Of a DNA stretch of 64,000 nucleotides, positions 47,169-60,263 are shown in pieces. This stretch comes from Neelides folsomi. Lineage: Eukaryota > Arthropoda > Collembola > Neelipleona > Neelidae. Positions within the stretch are counted from its first letter, which is position 1; each line of letters opens with the position of its first letter. The translations under genes were made by a program, and so were the position numbers. The stretch is from assembly GCA_034687125.1 (NCBI GenBank), contig JAQGBZ010000204.1:1-64000 (forward strand), given 5' to 3'. The notes beneath the pieces are model-generated. The model had not been told where the DNA came from. It made no database searches and saw nothing but the letters and a program-made list of their open reading frames with translations.

Positions 47169-47471
47169 CTGGAAATTAAAAAGGATTTTTCTAGAAAGGC
47201 TAGAAATGGTTTTATCCTCTCGTTGTCAGGTAAAAACTCATTCACATGTCATGCGTAATTTGTATACCTATGTATGTGTAAAGAAAAAGTACAAATAAAA
47301 CAATAATTTAATTTGAGCTAATTGGTGAATATTAAAAGACAAGGTAAAAGATTTGAAGAACTCTGATATCGTTTTTAGTTGGTATGAAAAAAAGAAACGG
47401 CAATGCACGGGAGTTCAGAAAGCCTTTAATTTCTCTAATGTTTTTGAGTGAGTGAATTATTGAAGTTTGAT

Positions 47472-48124
47472 GTCAAAGTGGAATTGAAATTGTATTTAAT
47501 GTAGTATAGGTATTGCTTATCTTGTTGAGTGCCCGAAGTTCAAATGGCTACCTTTAATACGCACATTAATAAATACAAAAGACAATGTTATTTATGTTAT
47601 TAAGGCTTTAAGGTGTTCCATAATTAATAATTTTTTTCCTTTCTGCTAGCGGTTCTTTCAAATAATTTAAGTCATCTCTTAATTATTTAGCATCAATTGC
47701 TAATCCTAGTGGCATTAATAAATTATAATCAATAAATCAAATCAAATCAAAAGGCTAAAATTATAATTAAAACTAATTTTTAATAATATAATAGTCATTG
47801 TATATGTAATTAAATATTTGAGCAAAATTGTTAATCTTATTGTTAAAATAAATATTATAGAAAAATCAATGTTTAGTAAAGTGCGATATAACTTGGTATC
47901 GGTATTTTGACAAAGAAGACGAGATTTTTGTCTATAAATTAAATATTTAACTAGCTGTAAAAGTAAAATATGTATGTCTGTACTTTAAGATAAAATGTCA
48001 TTTTTATGCAACATTATCGATCTTCGATCTTGCACTGGCCAAATATAATGTATAGTAATTTGTAATAGGAAATTGAAATACTGATAAGTTAAAATACAAA
48101 AAATTAAAATGGAATCATGTAACA
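47472..48124. repeat. Duplicated spacer, copy B
   Basis: Partner of copy A (46285-46977), ending at the stop codon of the intact P450. GTCAAAGTGGAATTGAAATT, GAAGTTCAAATGGCTACCTT and AGCATCAATTGCTAA are the clearest shared words. Divergence with many small indels suggests an old duplication. Confidence 0.7.
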
Positions 48125-50080
48125 TTAGTTTCTCGGTCTGATCCTGACAATTATGTCTTTTTCAGGTTTCAGAATCTCAGTTTTCTTATTAAACTCCAAC
48201 GGAATCGTAGTTTTTGCACAAGGTTCAATAATAAAGTTTTCAACGAATTTTGCAATCGCCATTTTCGCTTCAATGAGAGCGAATCTCATTCCTGAAAATC
48301 AAAAAAAGGATTTTACCACGATACAAATTTGTTTTATTTAACTTTTAATGTGTACATTTTGACCATACTGAATTGACAATGAAGCTTTTATTTTCATTTA
48401 CACTTCATTTTTACTCACAATTGTCAGTTTCAAACAAAATGTAAAATGAATTTATAGGATTTTATCATAGATTTATAAGTGATTTGAAAAATCTAATTTT
48501 TACCAATACAATTCCTCGGTCCATGTCCAAATGGCAAATAAGCGTAAGGATGTCTTTTTGCTTTTTCCTCTGGAGAAAATCTTTGTGGATCGAATTTATC
48601 CGGATTTGGATAATATTTTTCATCGTGGTGAATTGAATATATTGAGAGAGCCACGATCATATCCTTTGTCACCATTATATTCGTATCTGGGATTTGATAC
48701 TCCGTATTACATTTTCTTTCAAGACGAATTCCCGGAGGATATTTTCTCAGCGTTTCTAATTCCATAATTAATTTTTAATTATACAACTAATTAAAAACAA
48801 ATTTATAATATAAGAGAAAAACAACAATGTATCTGGTACTGTATAATTAATTAGCTAGATATTTTAATTAAAAATATTATATAAATTTTATCATTTGGAA
48901 TATTACCTGACATTGTCATATCCAAATATTCCATTTTATTAATGGCTTCGTAGCTGAACTTCCCGTTGTGTTCCTCTTTAACTCGAATAATTTCTTCTGC
49001 TAATAATTCTTGAACGTCAGGGTTCAACGCGAGTTCATAAGTCATGAACATTAAAAGCGACTCGGTCGTGTCAAACCCAGCAATGAAAAACAATATGCTC
49101 TGAGAAACAATGACGTATTCGTCCAGATTGGCCTTTTTTCCTCCCTTGACCAAAGCTTCTTTTTCAAAAGTGTCAAGTTGATTTGGATCTTCCTCCTTCA
49201 ACTGACCTGTTTTGGCGTCCAATAATAATTGTAGAAAATCATTCCTTTTCTTCGAACCATTGTCAATTTTCAAATTCTCTCTGTGTTTTATTGCTTTTGT
49301 GATGAGTTCCACAAAGAAATTCGTCGATTCTGTATCAACCAATGGCCATTTAAAAATGTTAAACAGTTTAGGAACCATCAAGTATAAAATGACTTTACAA
49401 AGTCTAAAAGCAGTAATTGTTTGGAATTGTTTGGCCATTTTTCTAAAAATGGCATCCGGATCAGTAAAAGAATTAGTTTGAATTCCAAAAGCAGTTGATG
49501 CAATGACATCCGTCGTGTACAATCCCATAGTCTTTCCAATATCAATTCCATCTGGGGAATTTGTCCCAGCCTGGGTTTTTAAATAAGTGATCAATTGATC
49601 TCCACAAGCTTCAAATAACTCGAACATCCCTTTGATTTTCCCGGTCGTAAACGTTGGCGAAAGCGTGGAGCGAATATTTTTCCATTCCTCGTTGATCAAA
49701 TTGTTGAGCATTTTGTTAATGTAAGGATCAGTTTTACTCAAATTAATTCCACGGCGGTTAATAAAATGATCGAAATCCTTCACAAGGAACTTTTTAACGA
49801 GATCTAAATCCTTAATGAAAAGAACCGGCTTGGCGAATTCAGTATAACCGCCATAAGGCTCGTCGCCAATTTGTTTATAAATTTCACTATCCAAATCCAC
49901 AAGTGACTTCTTTAAGGTAATTCGCTCATAGACAGTTGTCAAATCTTGAGCTTTAATGAATTTAACTCCTTTGCTTGGCCAATACCCGTCGTTTCGATAC
50001 ATGTACTGTTTCCAACACCAGTACAAGAAGTAAATTGTAGCAACAATGCTGGGAATTACGTATAACAATGTCCACAACAT
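48125..50080 (-). CDS. Cytochrome P450, CYP3-clan-like
   Basis: Heme monooxygenase of the ER membrane; CYP3-clan enzymes usually oxidise toxins and endogenous lipids. Exons 50080-48907, 48755-48504 and 48291-48125 join in frame to 530 residues. An N-terminal membrane anchor (LLYVIPSIVATIYFLYW) is followed by the C-helix region WKNIRSTLSPTFTTGK, I-helix AGFDTTES, K-helix ETLRKYPP, the PERF-like DPQRF, and the heme loop FGHGPRNCIG with its cysteine ligand at an exon border. All key motifs are intact, so it is probably active. Both introns are short. A decayed second copy lies downstream. Substrate cannot be predicted. Confidence 0.95.
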
Positions 50081-50934
50081 TATAAAACTTTAAGGATTAG
50101 AATTAACTTAATATAATGAAAAAGGATAAGGTCGGAGCTTAGTAGTCAATTAAAACAATAATTTATTTTTTTTAGCTAATTGAGCGGGGAAATTAAAGGA
50201 CAAGTTGAAGGACTTAAAGAATCCAATTTTAATGGCAAATAAAAATTGAGAGGAAATAGAGAATGGACTGAATTGGCGAGGGTTGTAGATGGAAAGAAGA
50301 AGAATATTTCGCCTTGAATTTAAGGGCATTATGATTCACGATTGAATCACTTTTTGCTAATGTTCAAAGGGTTTTATCCTCTCAGGTATAAACTGAGTCG
50401 TAATACACGAAGGTGTAATACACACAAAGACCAAATGACATTGTGACGTTCGCTACGCATATTGCATCAGATAAGTATTCATAAATACATGAGGTAAGTA
50501 TATGAACTTTGGGATTTTATATAGGAAGTTCACAAGCACAGATTGGTCAATATTTTATCTCACAAGCAGGGTACGAAGAGAATAAAGTTTATCACTGACA
50601 TTAAAACTATAGTTATCAAATTTGAATAGGAAATTTACATGTATTGGGGCTCACAATTAAACTAGCTGAAAGTAAAAAAGTTAAAGTAATTCAAAAAGAA
50701 CTTTGTCACCTTGTCTCAAAATCCGCTATATATTCCATAATTAATAAAATTAAACATGGGTTCGATTTTCTGAAAATGATATTATACATAATCTTATTTG
50801 TTTCGATTTTTACAATAAATAATATTATTTAAAAACAAACATTGATTAATATTATAAAACTTAAGTTTATATATTAATTTAATTGTAAATAAAGGAAGGG
50901 AATCCAACTGAACCAAAAAGTTTTTCCTTTCTCT
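50081..50934. other. 5' flank of P450
   Basis: Contains presumed promoter sequence of the minus-strand P450; 50152-50265 resembles 47297-47400 beside the orphan exon. From about 50560 it is AT-rich spacer. No gene. Confidence 0.5.
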
Positions 50935-51655
50935 AATGCCGCCGGGTAGTATATATATAATTTAACCTTGGCATATAAAACGACCCTTAAGGATGATCCG
51001 ATCGGAACGGGATTTGCACCAATCGATTCCCAGATATCCAACGGAGTGCCCTCGACTTAAGCACCAAATCTCTAACCCTTTGTTGGATATACTTTGTTGG
51101 ATGGACTCATAAACGCAAAATTTCACCGCTCCATTTCCCGTTTTTGCTAAAGCTCCATTTTCCGTTTTCGCCCGACTCGGAACCCTCCAACAAAAGTAAG
51201 GTATCCCGAGCCGGGCTAATTCCCACCCTCACCCATCACCACCACCAAATCCTTTGTTTTTTGGCAGGAAGGAGCGACGCACTAATAAAAACCTTCGGAC
51301 ACAATCAACCTCCGGATTCCATCAACCTCCGGGAACAACAACCACCGGACCACAATCATCCTCTGGGAACAACAACAATAACCACCGGACCATAATTAAC
51401 CTCTGGGAACAACAACCTCCGGAATACCATTATCTTGTGATCTTTATAATGTATCAATTATTCTACTTAAGATTATATTTTTCTTTTGATATTAATAGAA
51501 TTAAATTTTCTACATCTGCATACATGTCCCTTTTGCTGCAACTGATATTTATATTAAAGTATTTTGAATAAATAATACCCACGATTACGGGTGACTCAAT
51601 GGTATCCTGAAATCAACGTATTGACCCGTCGGTGACGGGTGACCGGCTAGTAAGT
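50935..51655. repeat. GC-rich unclassified insert
   Basis: The composition jumps from very AT-rich to GC-rich at about 50935 and returns to AT-rich after about 51430, with a GC-rich tail at 51585-51655 (CCCGTCGGTGACGGGTGACC, a small palindrome). It contains a minisatellite (51302-51422) and no credible protein. The sharp borders suggest a mobile or repeat-derived piece; I could not assign a family. Confidence 0.4.
51302..51422 (+). repeat. Short tandem repeat, three to four units of 28-45 bp
   Basis: The phrase CTGGGAACAACAACCACCGG followed by ACCATAATTAAC recurs, with variants CTCCGGGAACAACAACC near 51327 and CTCTGGGAACAACAAC near 51361 and 51402. Units vary in length. Confidence 0.7.
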
Positions 51656-53377
51656 GCACTGTATATAACGAATGTACAAGAAATTAGAACATCCATAGCA
51701 GGTGTTTTATTTTACAATATTTAAGTTAAATGCGTATGTGAACTATTGTAAACATATTGTAAGCATACACACAGAATATATAAAAGTAAATAAAAATTAA
51801 GTACTAAGGATGGACTTTGGGTGGAAGCAAACAATTCGAATGAATATCAATGCTAACTAAAAACAAAGGTTTATTTACCAAAACTTGAATTAACATTAGG
51901 TGATATATGAGAGATAGAGCGATGGACATAAGACAAGGGAGAGTTGCAGGTTGCAGAAAAGTAAATGTAATGAAATTAAGAGAGATTCAAAGAGAGCTGA
52001 TTCAATGTTAAATCTCAACCAAGGTTCAATTTTTTGTTTGACCAACCTTGCCGTTCAGTTTCAACGTAACCCGAGGACCAATTTTCGTCTAAAGATTATA
52101 TTACTCCTATGAATACAATGCTAAATATGAACTCCCTTCAAAAGTGAATACCCACTTACATCGTATGTTTAAAAATGATCGGGGTCTATTGCAAATTATT
52201 TCTACGCCATTTGCAAAATTCACAATGTCTTTATTGTATTCAAAATAACAAACATATTGAAGTCATATATTTATAGAGTTGTGAAGAATCGTCAATGAAA
52301 TACCTCTATGTTTATAAAATGTAATGTAATTTTTGATGTAAGCAGTTTATACAGTTTGATGATTATAATGCACATTCAATTGATGCATCTGCTAAATCAT
52401 GTTAATCGACAACAAAACGATCAAATTAAGTAAAATGATACTCTGTTGAACTTATAAAGATTTATTGTATATAATTGCATCATTAATTATAAGTTTATAA
52501 GAGTAGTATTAGCATACCTATTGAGATTCACATTAATTTTAAAATATTCTTGAGCAATTATATCACAGTTACTTTTGTATATTTTACCTTTTTACAATAT
52601 TATAAAAAATTATCATTAACATATTAAAATACCCATATATACCATACATGTACCTGTATTCATGTGCACCTTACAATGACGCAATACAAGGTTCTTTCAA
52701 CTCAATATTCTAATCAGATATATCAAAACAGAAAAATATGAAATTTAATAAATAGAAGAGGTTCCAGGCTATTATGGATTTGTTTGTTTTCATCAGCATT
52801 TAAATATTGTGTGTTATGTAGCCGCTTGAGTCAAGGATTGTAAGTTTTTTCATGTGAGAGGAAAACTTGATTTTAAAGGTAAAAATGTTGGCAAAGAACT
52901 TGAACTTCCAAAGTTTACCAATTCTCACATGGCTTGCTATGCGTATAATCGTTAATACAATTGAACATTACCTTATTTTTAGTTAAATATTAAAATCCTA
53001 ATTTTGTTAAAATATAAATATTAAAATATGCATACAAAAATTTGTATTTCAAAATGTAATTAAAACGGGCATTTAAGGAACAAAATGTATGATTTAAGCA
53101 ACTTGTACAGATCAAGAACAAGAAATTATTTTTTGCAATACCTGCATTTATAAATACAAGATTTATGAAGTAAGTCTATAAGCATGTTTTCCTTATTTTA
53201 AATCAACAACAAAGTTCTAAAGAACCAGGTGAAGATCTTCAGTTGAGTTTATGAAGTTGACACTCAAAGTTCGGTGTAGCAAAGTTGAGCAAATAATTAT
53301 ATGTACTTAGTTAAACTCATAAGTACATTGAAAAGAATGAAAACAGAAATCGGCGAATCCTGCAAACAAGTTGGGAT
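51656..53377. other. AT-rich intergenic DNA
   Basis: Presumed upstream region of the small membrane-protein gene. No repeat family or exon recognised. Confidence 0.5.
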
Positions 53378-54368
53378 ATGGGCAGCTGTAAGTTGATTCT
53401 TCTTTTTAACTCCACTTTAATGACTTTAAAAAAACGAGCTAATTTTAAAATAAAAATCTTTCACAAAAGACTTATCGTTAAAGCACTACAAAGACTACAA
53501 TATAATACATTAAGATAATTGTTATTAATTACACAAAATAAAATGTGTTGTTTAAAATAACCTGTATATTTTTATGCACTTTATAAACTAGTTTAGTAAG
53601 CATTTATATTTTATGTAATTTATAAAAATAAACTCCATAAATGCATTTTTTTTCTATTAGATATTTGGACTTGGAATTATCAGGAATGGGATTGTGATCT
53701 TGATTCCATCACAGGCTCTTATACTTACGAAGAAACCCTCAGATATTACCCAAATCTGGAATTAACTCAAGAGGATTTCAATGTTTTAACCCAGAAATGG
53801 ACGTTATTTGGAATATTCGGAATCCTTGTGGGACTCACTCAGGTCATTGGGTCTGCGATCATTGCCAAGGTCTAATATTTTCATTCCTAGTAAACCTGTT
53901 ATCGATAGAATACAAACATGCATTGGCATTACAAATATACAAAATACTCTAAGATAGTAAATGCTTCATATGCAAAACATGACTGCGAATTAGACAAAGG
54001 ATGCGGAAATCGGAAGTGATGGGAATCATATGTAGAATCTAATCGTTGCACTTTGAAAAAAAACATCCATGAAAAAATATTATAAAAAATGGTTCATAAT
54101 CAACGTTGATTTTATGTTGTAGAAAGTGGAAGGATTTGTCCGAATTTGGACGTGGATTCATTTCCTAGTTCTATTTGCGAATCTCATTACGATCCCCTTT
54201 GCCCTGTACCATCAATTGTACATTCCAAGAACAGGAACTGTCTTTTGCTGTCTGCTTGCTCTGGACGACGTTTTTATCTTCCTTGGAATGGCTCTCATCA
54301 ATAAATCAATCGCCGACTCTAGCAAAATTTGCAAGTGTGGAAAAAATAAAAATAGCGTCGTTGTTTAA
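53378..54368 (+). CDS. Small multi-pass membrane protein, unknown
   Basis: I do not recognise the family. Three exons, 53378-53387, 53661-53869 and 54123-54368, with consensus borders and matching phases give 154 residues. The first exon codes only MGS plus one base. An acidic, aromatic N-terminal segment (WNYQEWDCDLDSITGSYTYE) is followed by three clear membrane spans: LFGIFGILVGLTQVIGSAII, IHFLVLFANLITIPFALY and VFCCLLALDDVFIFLGMALI. A short tail ends CKCGKNKNSVVV. The paired acidic residues inside the last span are unusual. The start is the only ATG that keeps phase with exon 2. Exon 1 is the weak point; exons 2 and 3 are well supported by the open frame and splice sites. Confidence 0.7.
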
Positions 54369-57300
54369 TTTCTAATCAAGACATTTTATTATTTTTAATA
54401 ATAATTAAAATCAACAGTTAGGAACCGAGAACCCCCACATTATCAACAAATATAATTGTAATGAGTAATGGAAATAAACAAATGTAATATTAAATGTAAC
54501 TGAATTACGCATGTATTGATATTTACCAAAGTTGTATAATTAGTTTAGCTTATAATTTACGGCTGTTCAAATGCATTGTCTAATAATGTATATCGATTTT
54601 CATAGAATAATTTTGTAATCATAAGAAATGACCTTTATTTTCTTTTAAGTCAATGTTATACAAAATTCTTATTTGTTTAAATAAGTATTAAAGTATAAAT
54701 ATATTCAACTAATTATTCATCGATCATCAATGCCACATATTACATAATGTAACTATTTTAAAGTAATATAAACAATCGTCGACATGTTATAGTAAATAAT
54801 AACAAGTAATAATAACCGTATGTTATATACATATAATTTGTTTATCAATGATGTTTATAAATAGTACTTTTCCATCCAAACATAATTTGAATACTTGTAA
54901 TTTGTCAAATGGGTTAATCCGCCTACTTAACTTCAACTTATTTACCAAGTTGTCTACGGAAAAGTAAATGTGTGTCAGTCTTACAAGATTATTGCTTATT
55001 AAACATTATCAAAATTTTTTATGAACTCTGACAATGAGTGCAAGGATCTTTGGAAGCTTGGAATAATCTAAATTAACATTACGAAGACTCAAATTGATCG
55101 TATGTAGTTCATTGATAATATTAGAAAATGTTAAATCAAATAACCAAAAGACCTCACTGTGCAAATCCTCCTTCTTATAAATAGCAGTTATTGGTAAGCA
55201 AAATTTCATTTCATCCTAATGCTAATTTGACTCTTGTTTGTGATAATTTACACTACGCACTTAACCTTTACTTTAACAAATATTTTATTTTTAATTTGAG
55301 ATCATTATCTTGGGATTGGGACTATTAATTCAAAATTAATAAAAACAATAGGAATTTCAACTTGAAGATGGAAAATTTAAAGTAAAAATGTTTATTCTCA
55401 AAATAATAATAAAAATTCGGGCCATTTTCTTTTAACAACTTACAATTAGTTGCAGCAGGTTTGAAATTTGTTTATTTTAATAAAAATACATAATATTATA
55501 ATTAAACTGAATATTAGTCATAGTATAAAATATACAAAATGTATTGCATGATTTCAAATGATATGCATAAATTACAGTGTATTATTTACATTAAATATTT
55601 AAATTCATTGTGCCTAATTGTACACAAATATCTAATTTACTTGTAAAAAATTCCCTTTTAACATTTGGAATTTTGTTTCACAAGAAATTCATGCTCATGC
55701 AAATCTTGGTTAAACACGTGAATTACTGAATTACATATAGAAAAAAATAATTTCTGGAAAATGGAAAAGATATTATTGTTTTTAATGATGGGTGAATCAT
55801 TATTTACAATGTTATTTTTATGAGCATACTTTATTTACAATAATTTTATTCATATATAAAATTATACTCGCTTAAATAATTAACATGATATACTATAGTC
55901 ATGCAACATCGGATTATTATTAAAAATATTAATTCTCTTACAAATGAAATATTAGATATGAATATTTTGGTATTACGGGATTAATAATTAAGAAAAACAC
56001 CATTGGTATTTATTTCTTAGGACATGATTAGATTGATGCATTGAGCGAGCCCATTTAAGGGTAGATTTAATTCGCCAACTTTCACTCCCTCTTTTTATTT
56101 CATTCTTCTCCCTGGGTGTTTACCGAATCTCAATAAGGTTGCGAACATCCTCATTTGTATTCATCTCCCTTTGTCCGAGGCCAGCCAAGTGTGTACAGTT
56201 ACGAATGCGAATGCAACGGATTTGTGAACACTTTTACAAATTATACAACTGCGACTCGAAACTCAAAGCGAAGAGATAAAACAAATGATAAACAATGAGC
56301 ATACACCCAACATGCAAATCTTTTTATTTGAACATCCTAAATAGATACTTCATTCACAATCTTTCTTGTTTAAATGGCATTTAATTCATTAAATCTAAAC
56401 AAACATTTTTTGTATGAATGAATTATCTGAAATCTAAAAATTTTATATTTATTTTATTTTATTATAACTCTCAAATATTTAAGAAATTATTTTCCTTACA
56501 CATTGCTCCTAAATGCACTCAAAAGGTATGTTTAGTGTTAATAGTCATACGCTTGTTCTCGTAAGATTAGTACACAAACAATTGTTATTTAATTTTCTCG
56601 TTGGTTTAATACCTTTGTGTTGTTTATTATTTATATGTAATAATTTACTTTTTATCATTATGTATTCCTTTACATGAACCATTAAGTAGTGAAAATAATT
56701 AGAGGAATCGTTATCAATAAATAACGTAATTAAGTAGGAAAGGAGTAAAATTGTTTACCCAGAAATAGTGGGAGTAATTGGCAAAAAAGGGTAGAACCAC
56801 CTTGAGCGGATCATGAAAGGAAGGAACGAGAGTCGTCTTCAATTTGCTCTCAGACTTCCTCAAGTGCTTCTGTTCTCATCGTGAGTCTTTGGCCACTTCC
56901 CTTCTGGGGTTAGGAGGAACAATGGGAAATGCGAAAAAGGGTTTGGTGGTCGAAGGTCACCTTTTCCATGCCTCAACAACCTCATCACAAAACACACTCC
57001 CTTTTTTTCACTACCTTTACATATTACCTATCTTATTATATTATAAGTATTATATGGTCATACAAGGGATGTAAAGAAGAAACTCGTTTCTTATTTAATA
57101 TATCTATAATGCACTTGTATTGTTGTATTCGATACAATTCACATAATACTAATATATCTTATATACTTTTAAATAGGAGTATTGAAAATTAAATACCTTA
57201 ATTTATTATATAAAATTGAAGTAGAAGATAATGCGGTAGATAATACAGAAGGTAAAACAGGTAATATTGTTTAATGGGAAGGTAATATAGCCAGACCAGG

Positions 57301-58412
57301 TAATACCCCTTAATTAAACTTCTAGTTTATTTAATGATCACAAGTCAAGTAAAATATTTCAAATACGTGTTTTCTCCTATGTTGAATAATTGTAGCAAAA
57401 AAAGTTTCAAAATCCCCAAATGTTTCTTCCGTAAAACGTCTTTTTCCTTCGTCGAATGGTGAGGGAAATGCCTAAATGCTCTTTTTACTCTCATTTATTC
57501 CTTGGGCAGAGTGTAATGTACAACGTTGTAAAGACCAAACTTATAAAGTACGTGCAGCATTGAAACAATAAAAAGTACAAAGAATCAAATTCATAAGCTA
57601 TGATTCACAAGAAATGGCAAATCAAAATCAAAACTTCGTTATGTTAAAAATTAACGTGTGCGAATGCGAAGTGGTAATGGTCCATGGAGGGGATTACCAG
57701 AGTTGGTGAATTAGAGATGAACACTGTGAGCATACAATAACACTTTTTAACGCATTGTTTGTGCACCCGCAACAGGATCCAAAAAGCACAGAGGGACCTT
57801 CCTTGACGTACCAATCTATGCATTATACACTTGGTATCTTTATCTTGTCCATTTGTGCTTGCACTCCTCGTTGGTTCCTCCACGAGGGTTGATAAAACAG
57901 CGAGCACTCTTCCCACCTGCAGACACTCCGACAGTTCTACTCATTGCGACACACAACTTTTCAGCTCTTACAATTGAGAGTCTCAATTTGAGACAAGGAG
58001 GACCAATTGTTAACTTCCCTTCAAAGAAGTTAAATTTAACTCAATTCCTGGTATTAAACTTCGCTTAAAATTTCCCTTTAATTAATTAAACTACACAAAA
58101 TTTTATATAAAATAAGAAAGGTATTCTGAGACTAGATTGTGGAAAGCGTTTTGAAAACTGATCGACTTTTGTGTATTGTTTTAAAGGAATTTTATCTTTA
58201 AGATAATTTTGTCTTTAAGATAATTTTATCATTTCTTGAGGAATTTTGCCTTTACCAAAAGATTGATAAAGTGTGTTTGAAAAATTGTATCAAGTGTGTG
58301 AATAGGTGAATTGAAGTGACTTGTTTTTGTTTTAAGCACGTGGAAGGAAGGAGGGAAGAAGAATTTAATTAAATAAGGAATTGTCCCGAATTGTCAAAAA
58401 ACGAGTGATAAA
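54369..58412. other. Long intergenic region before START gene
   Basis: Four kilobases without a recognisable coding exon. 54473-54478 is an AATAAA for the preceding gene. GC rises at about 56040-56240, 56780-57000 and 57640-58030. The patch at 56820-56881 ends in a donor-like ATC|gtgagt, so one or more non-coding 5' exons of the START gene could lie here. Two tandem copies of a TTTAAGATAATTTT unit lie at about 58195-58230. Confidence 0.5.
54473..54478 (+). terminator. AATAAA after small membrane-protein gene
   Basis: Canonical hexamer 104 bases after the stop codon; a likely polyadenylation signal. Confidence 0.5.
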
Positions 58413-60263
58413 ATGAAGGAGGGCGAAGAGAAACTCACCTTTGTGGCTTCATCAAACGGAGATGGAAAACCGCAGGAAGAAAGAATTGATTTGCTCAATA
58501 ACTACAAATATAATTTTGAGTTGGACACAAATCCGGCACTTGAGAATAAAAAGAAGTCTGGGGGTTGTTGTCAATTGAACCCAAGACGAGGTTGTGCCTA
58601 TCTCATTACATCAGTTATTCTCAATTTATTCCTTGCTGTCGCTGTTGTGTATTTAGGTAAATTGATTTAATTTAATGATCATTTAATTTATCTTTAATTA
58701 ATTAAATTAAGAGTATTCTGTACAGATAAAACACAATTCACTTTTCTTAATGTTAATGTTCCAATGAAAATATTTAAATATTAAATGAAATTATTTACAG
58801 TTTTCTTTTCTGGACCAAGTGGATCTTTGCATAAGAAAAGATCAGAAAAACTGATTGGATGTTCCAATGATAATTCCAATGATATTAATTCTAACGATTC
58901 GTCCTTACTTCCGTCTTTGGTAATTGTCTTTTTGCTTTTTTGTATAGTAAACAACTGCTGATCATTAATTTAATAAATAATCTAGTCGTGAGGTTATGAA
59001 ACATTTGAACAACGATTTCGTTCTCATTTTCATAGGTGACAAGAGGAAAAGTTATGACCAAGGAGCTTATGGCTGTGTTTGACGACGAGAGTATTTGGAA
59101 GTTGTACAAAAACTATTCAAAACTCGAGGCATCTTATATTCACAAAGATGGGGACCAATATCGAGTCAATGTAAGATGTTCAAATGTCCATTAGAGAACA
59201 TCCTTAATATTAATATAAAACTTGTTTTTGTCGTGATGAAAGTTTTTACTATCACACTTAAAAGCTTCCCATTAAATACTCTCAAACTTATCCATTTATT
59301 CATATGTCCATTAATGACTCATTAATTTTATGATTTTTATGCTGACGATAACTTTTTTGTGGTCGCGTTTTCACAGGGTTGGTTCCCAAGATCTCCCAAA
59401 GAGCTGATCAAGATCTTCTTTGACCAATATGAAGAAACACATAAATGGCATCCAACTGCAGGAACTACCATTATCATTGAGGTAAATTAAAAATCATTAA
59501 TTTAATGTTCATCCAGAAATATAAACGATAAATGTTTATTTTATGATAAATAAATAAAATCAATATTAAATTTTTAAATGGATTTAATAAATCTATGAGG
59601 AATTTAATTGGCTTTTTTTATTAATGAAATAGCAAGTACTCGAAAAGACCCAGATTGGTTATCAGAAGACGTTACAATATGGTCCAATTTCCCCTCGTGA
59701 CTTTTTCCTTTTGAGGCATTACGAGGATCTTCCAAACGGCGGGATTATTCTTTCGTTCGAGTCTATTGAATGGAACGAGGACAGAATTGAGAAACCGACG
59801 AATGCTGTGAGGTGAGTTGACACATTACAATGCCACGTTCGAGTACTTCCTCTGGGCAAACGATAAAAAATATTTTAACATGAGGACAAACACTCGACCC
59901 TTGAGCTTACACTCACTCAGCAGTTTAAACTAATAAATATTTAACTAAACACATAATAGCTTATTTAACTGACATGTGTTGTTTTCTCAAATATCCATGA
60001 AATAATGAGATAAGATGAAATGGTTTGATAGTGATGATACTCAAAATATTGTTTTATAATATAGGGGAGAATATGGATTAAGCGGCTGGAGATTCAGAGC
60101 GATTCCTGGAAAAGAAAATGAATCAACTGCAGAGTTTATTTTCAATGCAGATTTCAACATTGGTTGGATTCCCTTCTGGGATTCATTTGCCATTAAAGGA
60201 CTCCAAGAAACGTTTGTTAATTTGAGAAAGCATTTGGCAGGGAATGAGACTCAAATTGAATAG
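58413..60263 (+). CDS. START-domain lipid-binding protein with N-terminal membrane span
   Basis: START domains bind a lipid or sterol in a deep pocket and move it between membranes or sense it. Exons 58413-58656, 58801-58919, 59036-59170, 59377-59481, 59633-59811 and 60065-60263 join in frame to 326 residues. A polar N-terminus of about 65 residues with a CC-x8-C patch precedes one membrane span (YLITSVILNLFLAVAVVYLG), then an Asn/Ser linker and the START fold: FDDESIWKLYKN, then YRVNGWFPRSPKEL, the core strands KTQIGYQKTLQYGPISPRDF and FFLLRHYEDLPNGGIILSFE, and the C-terminal helix WDSFAIKGLQETFVNLRKHL. The ATG at 58413 follows an in-frame upstream stop and begins MKEGEEKLTF. Ligand and closest STARD subfamily are unknown. 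An AATAAA lies at 60715. Confidence 0.88.

Noticed and set aside
51000-51080. tRNA-like stretch on the minus strand (B-box-like GGTGCAAATCC with a possible D stem)
   Set aside because: Anticodon and acceptor stems do not form; at best a decayed tRNA-derived repeat, too weak to call.
57644-57916. 90-codon minus-strand open frame upstream of the START gene
   Set aside because: The opposite strand is also open and neither shows a domain; more likely promoter or 5' UTR sequence.
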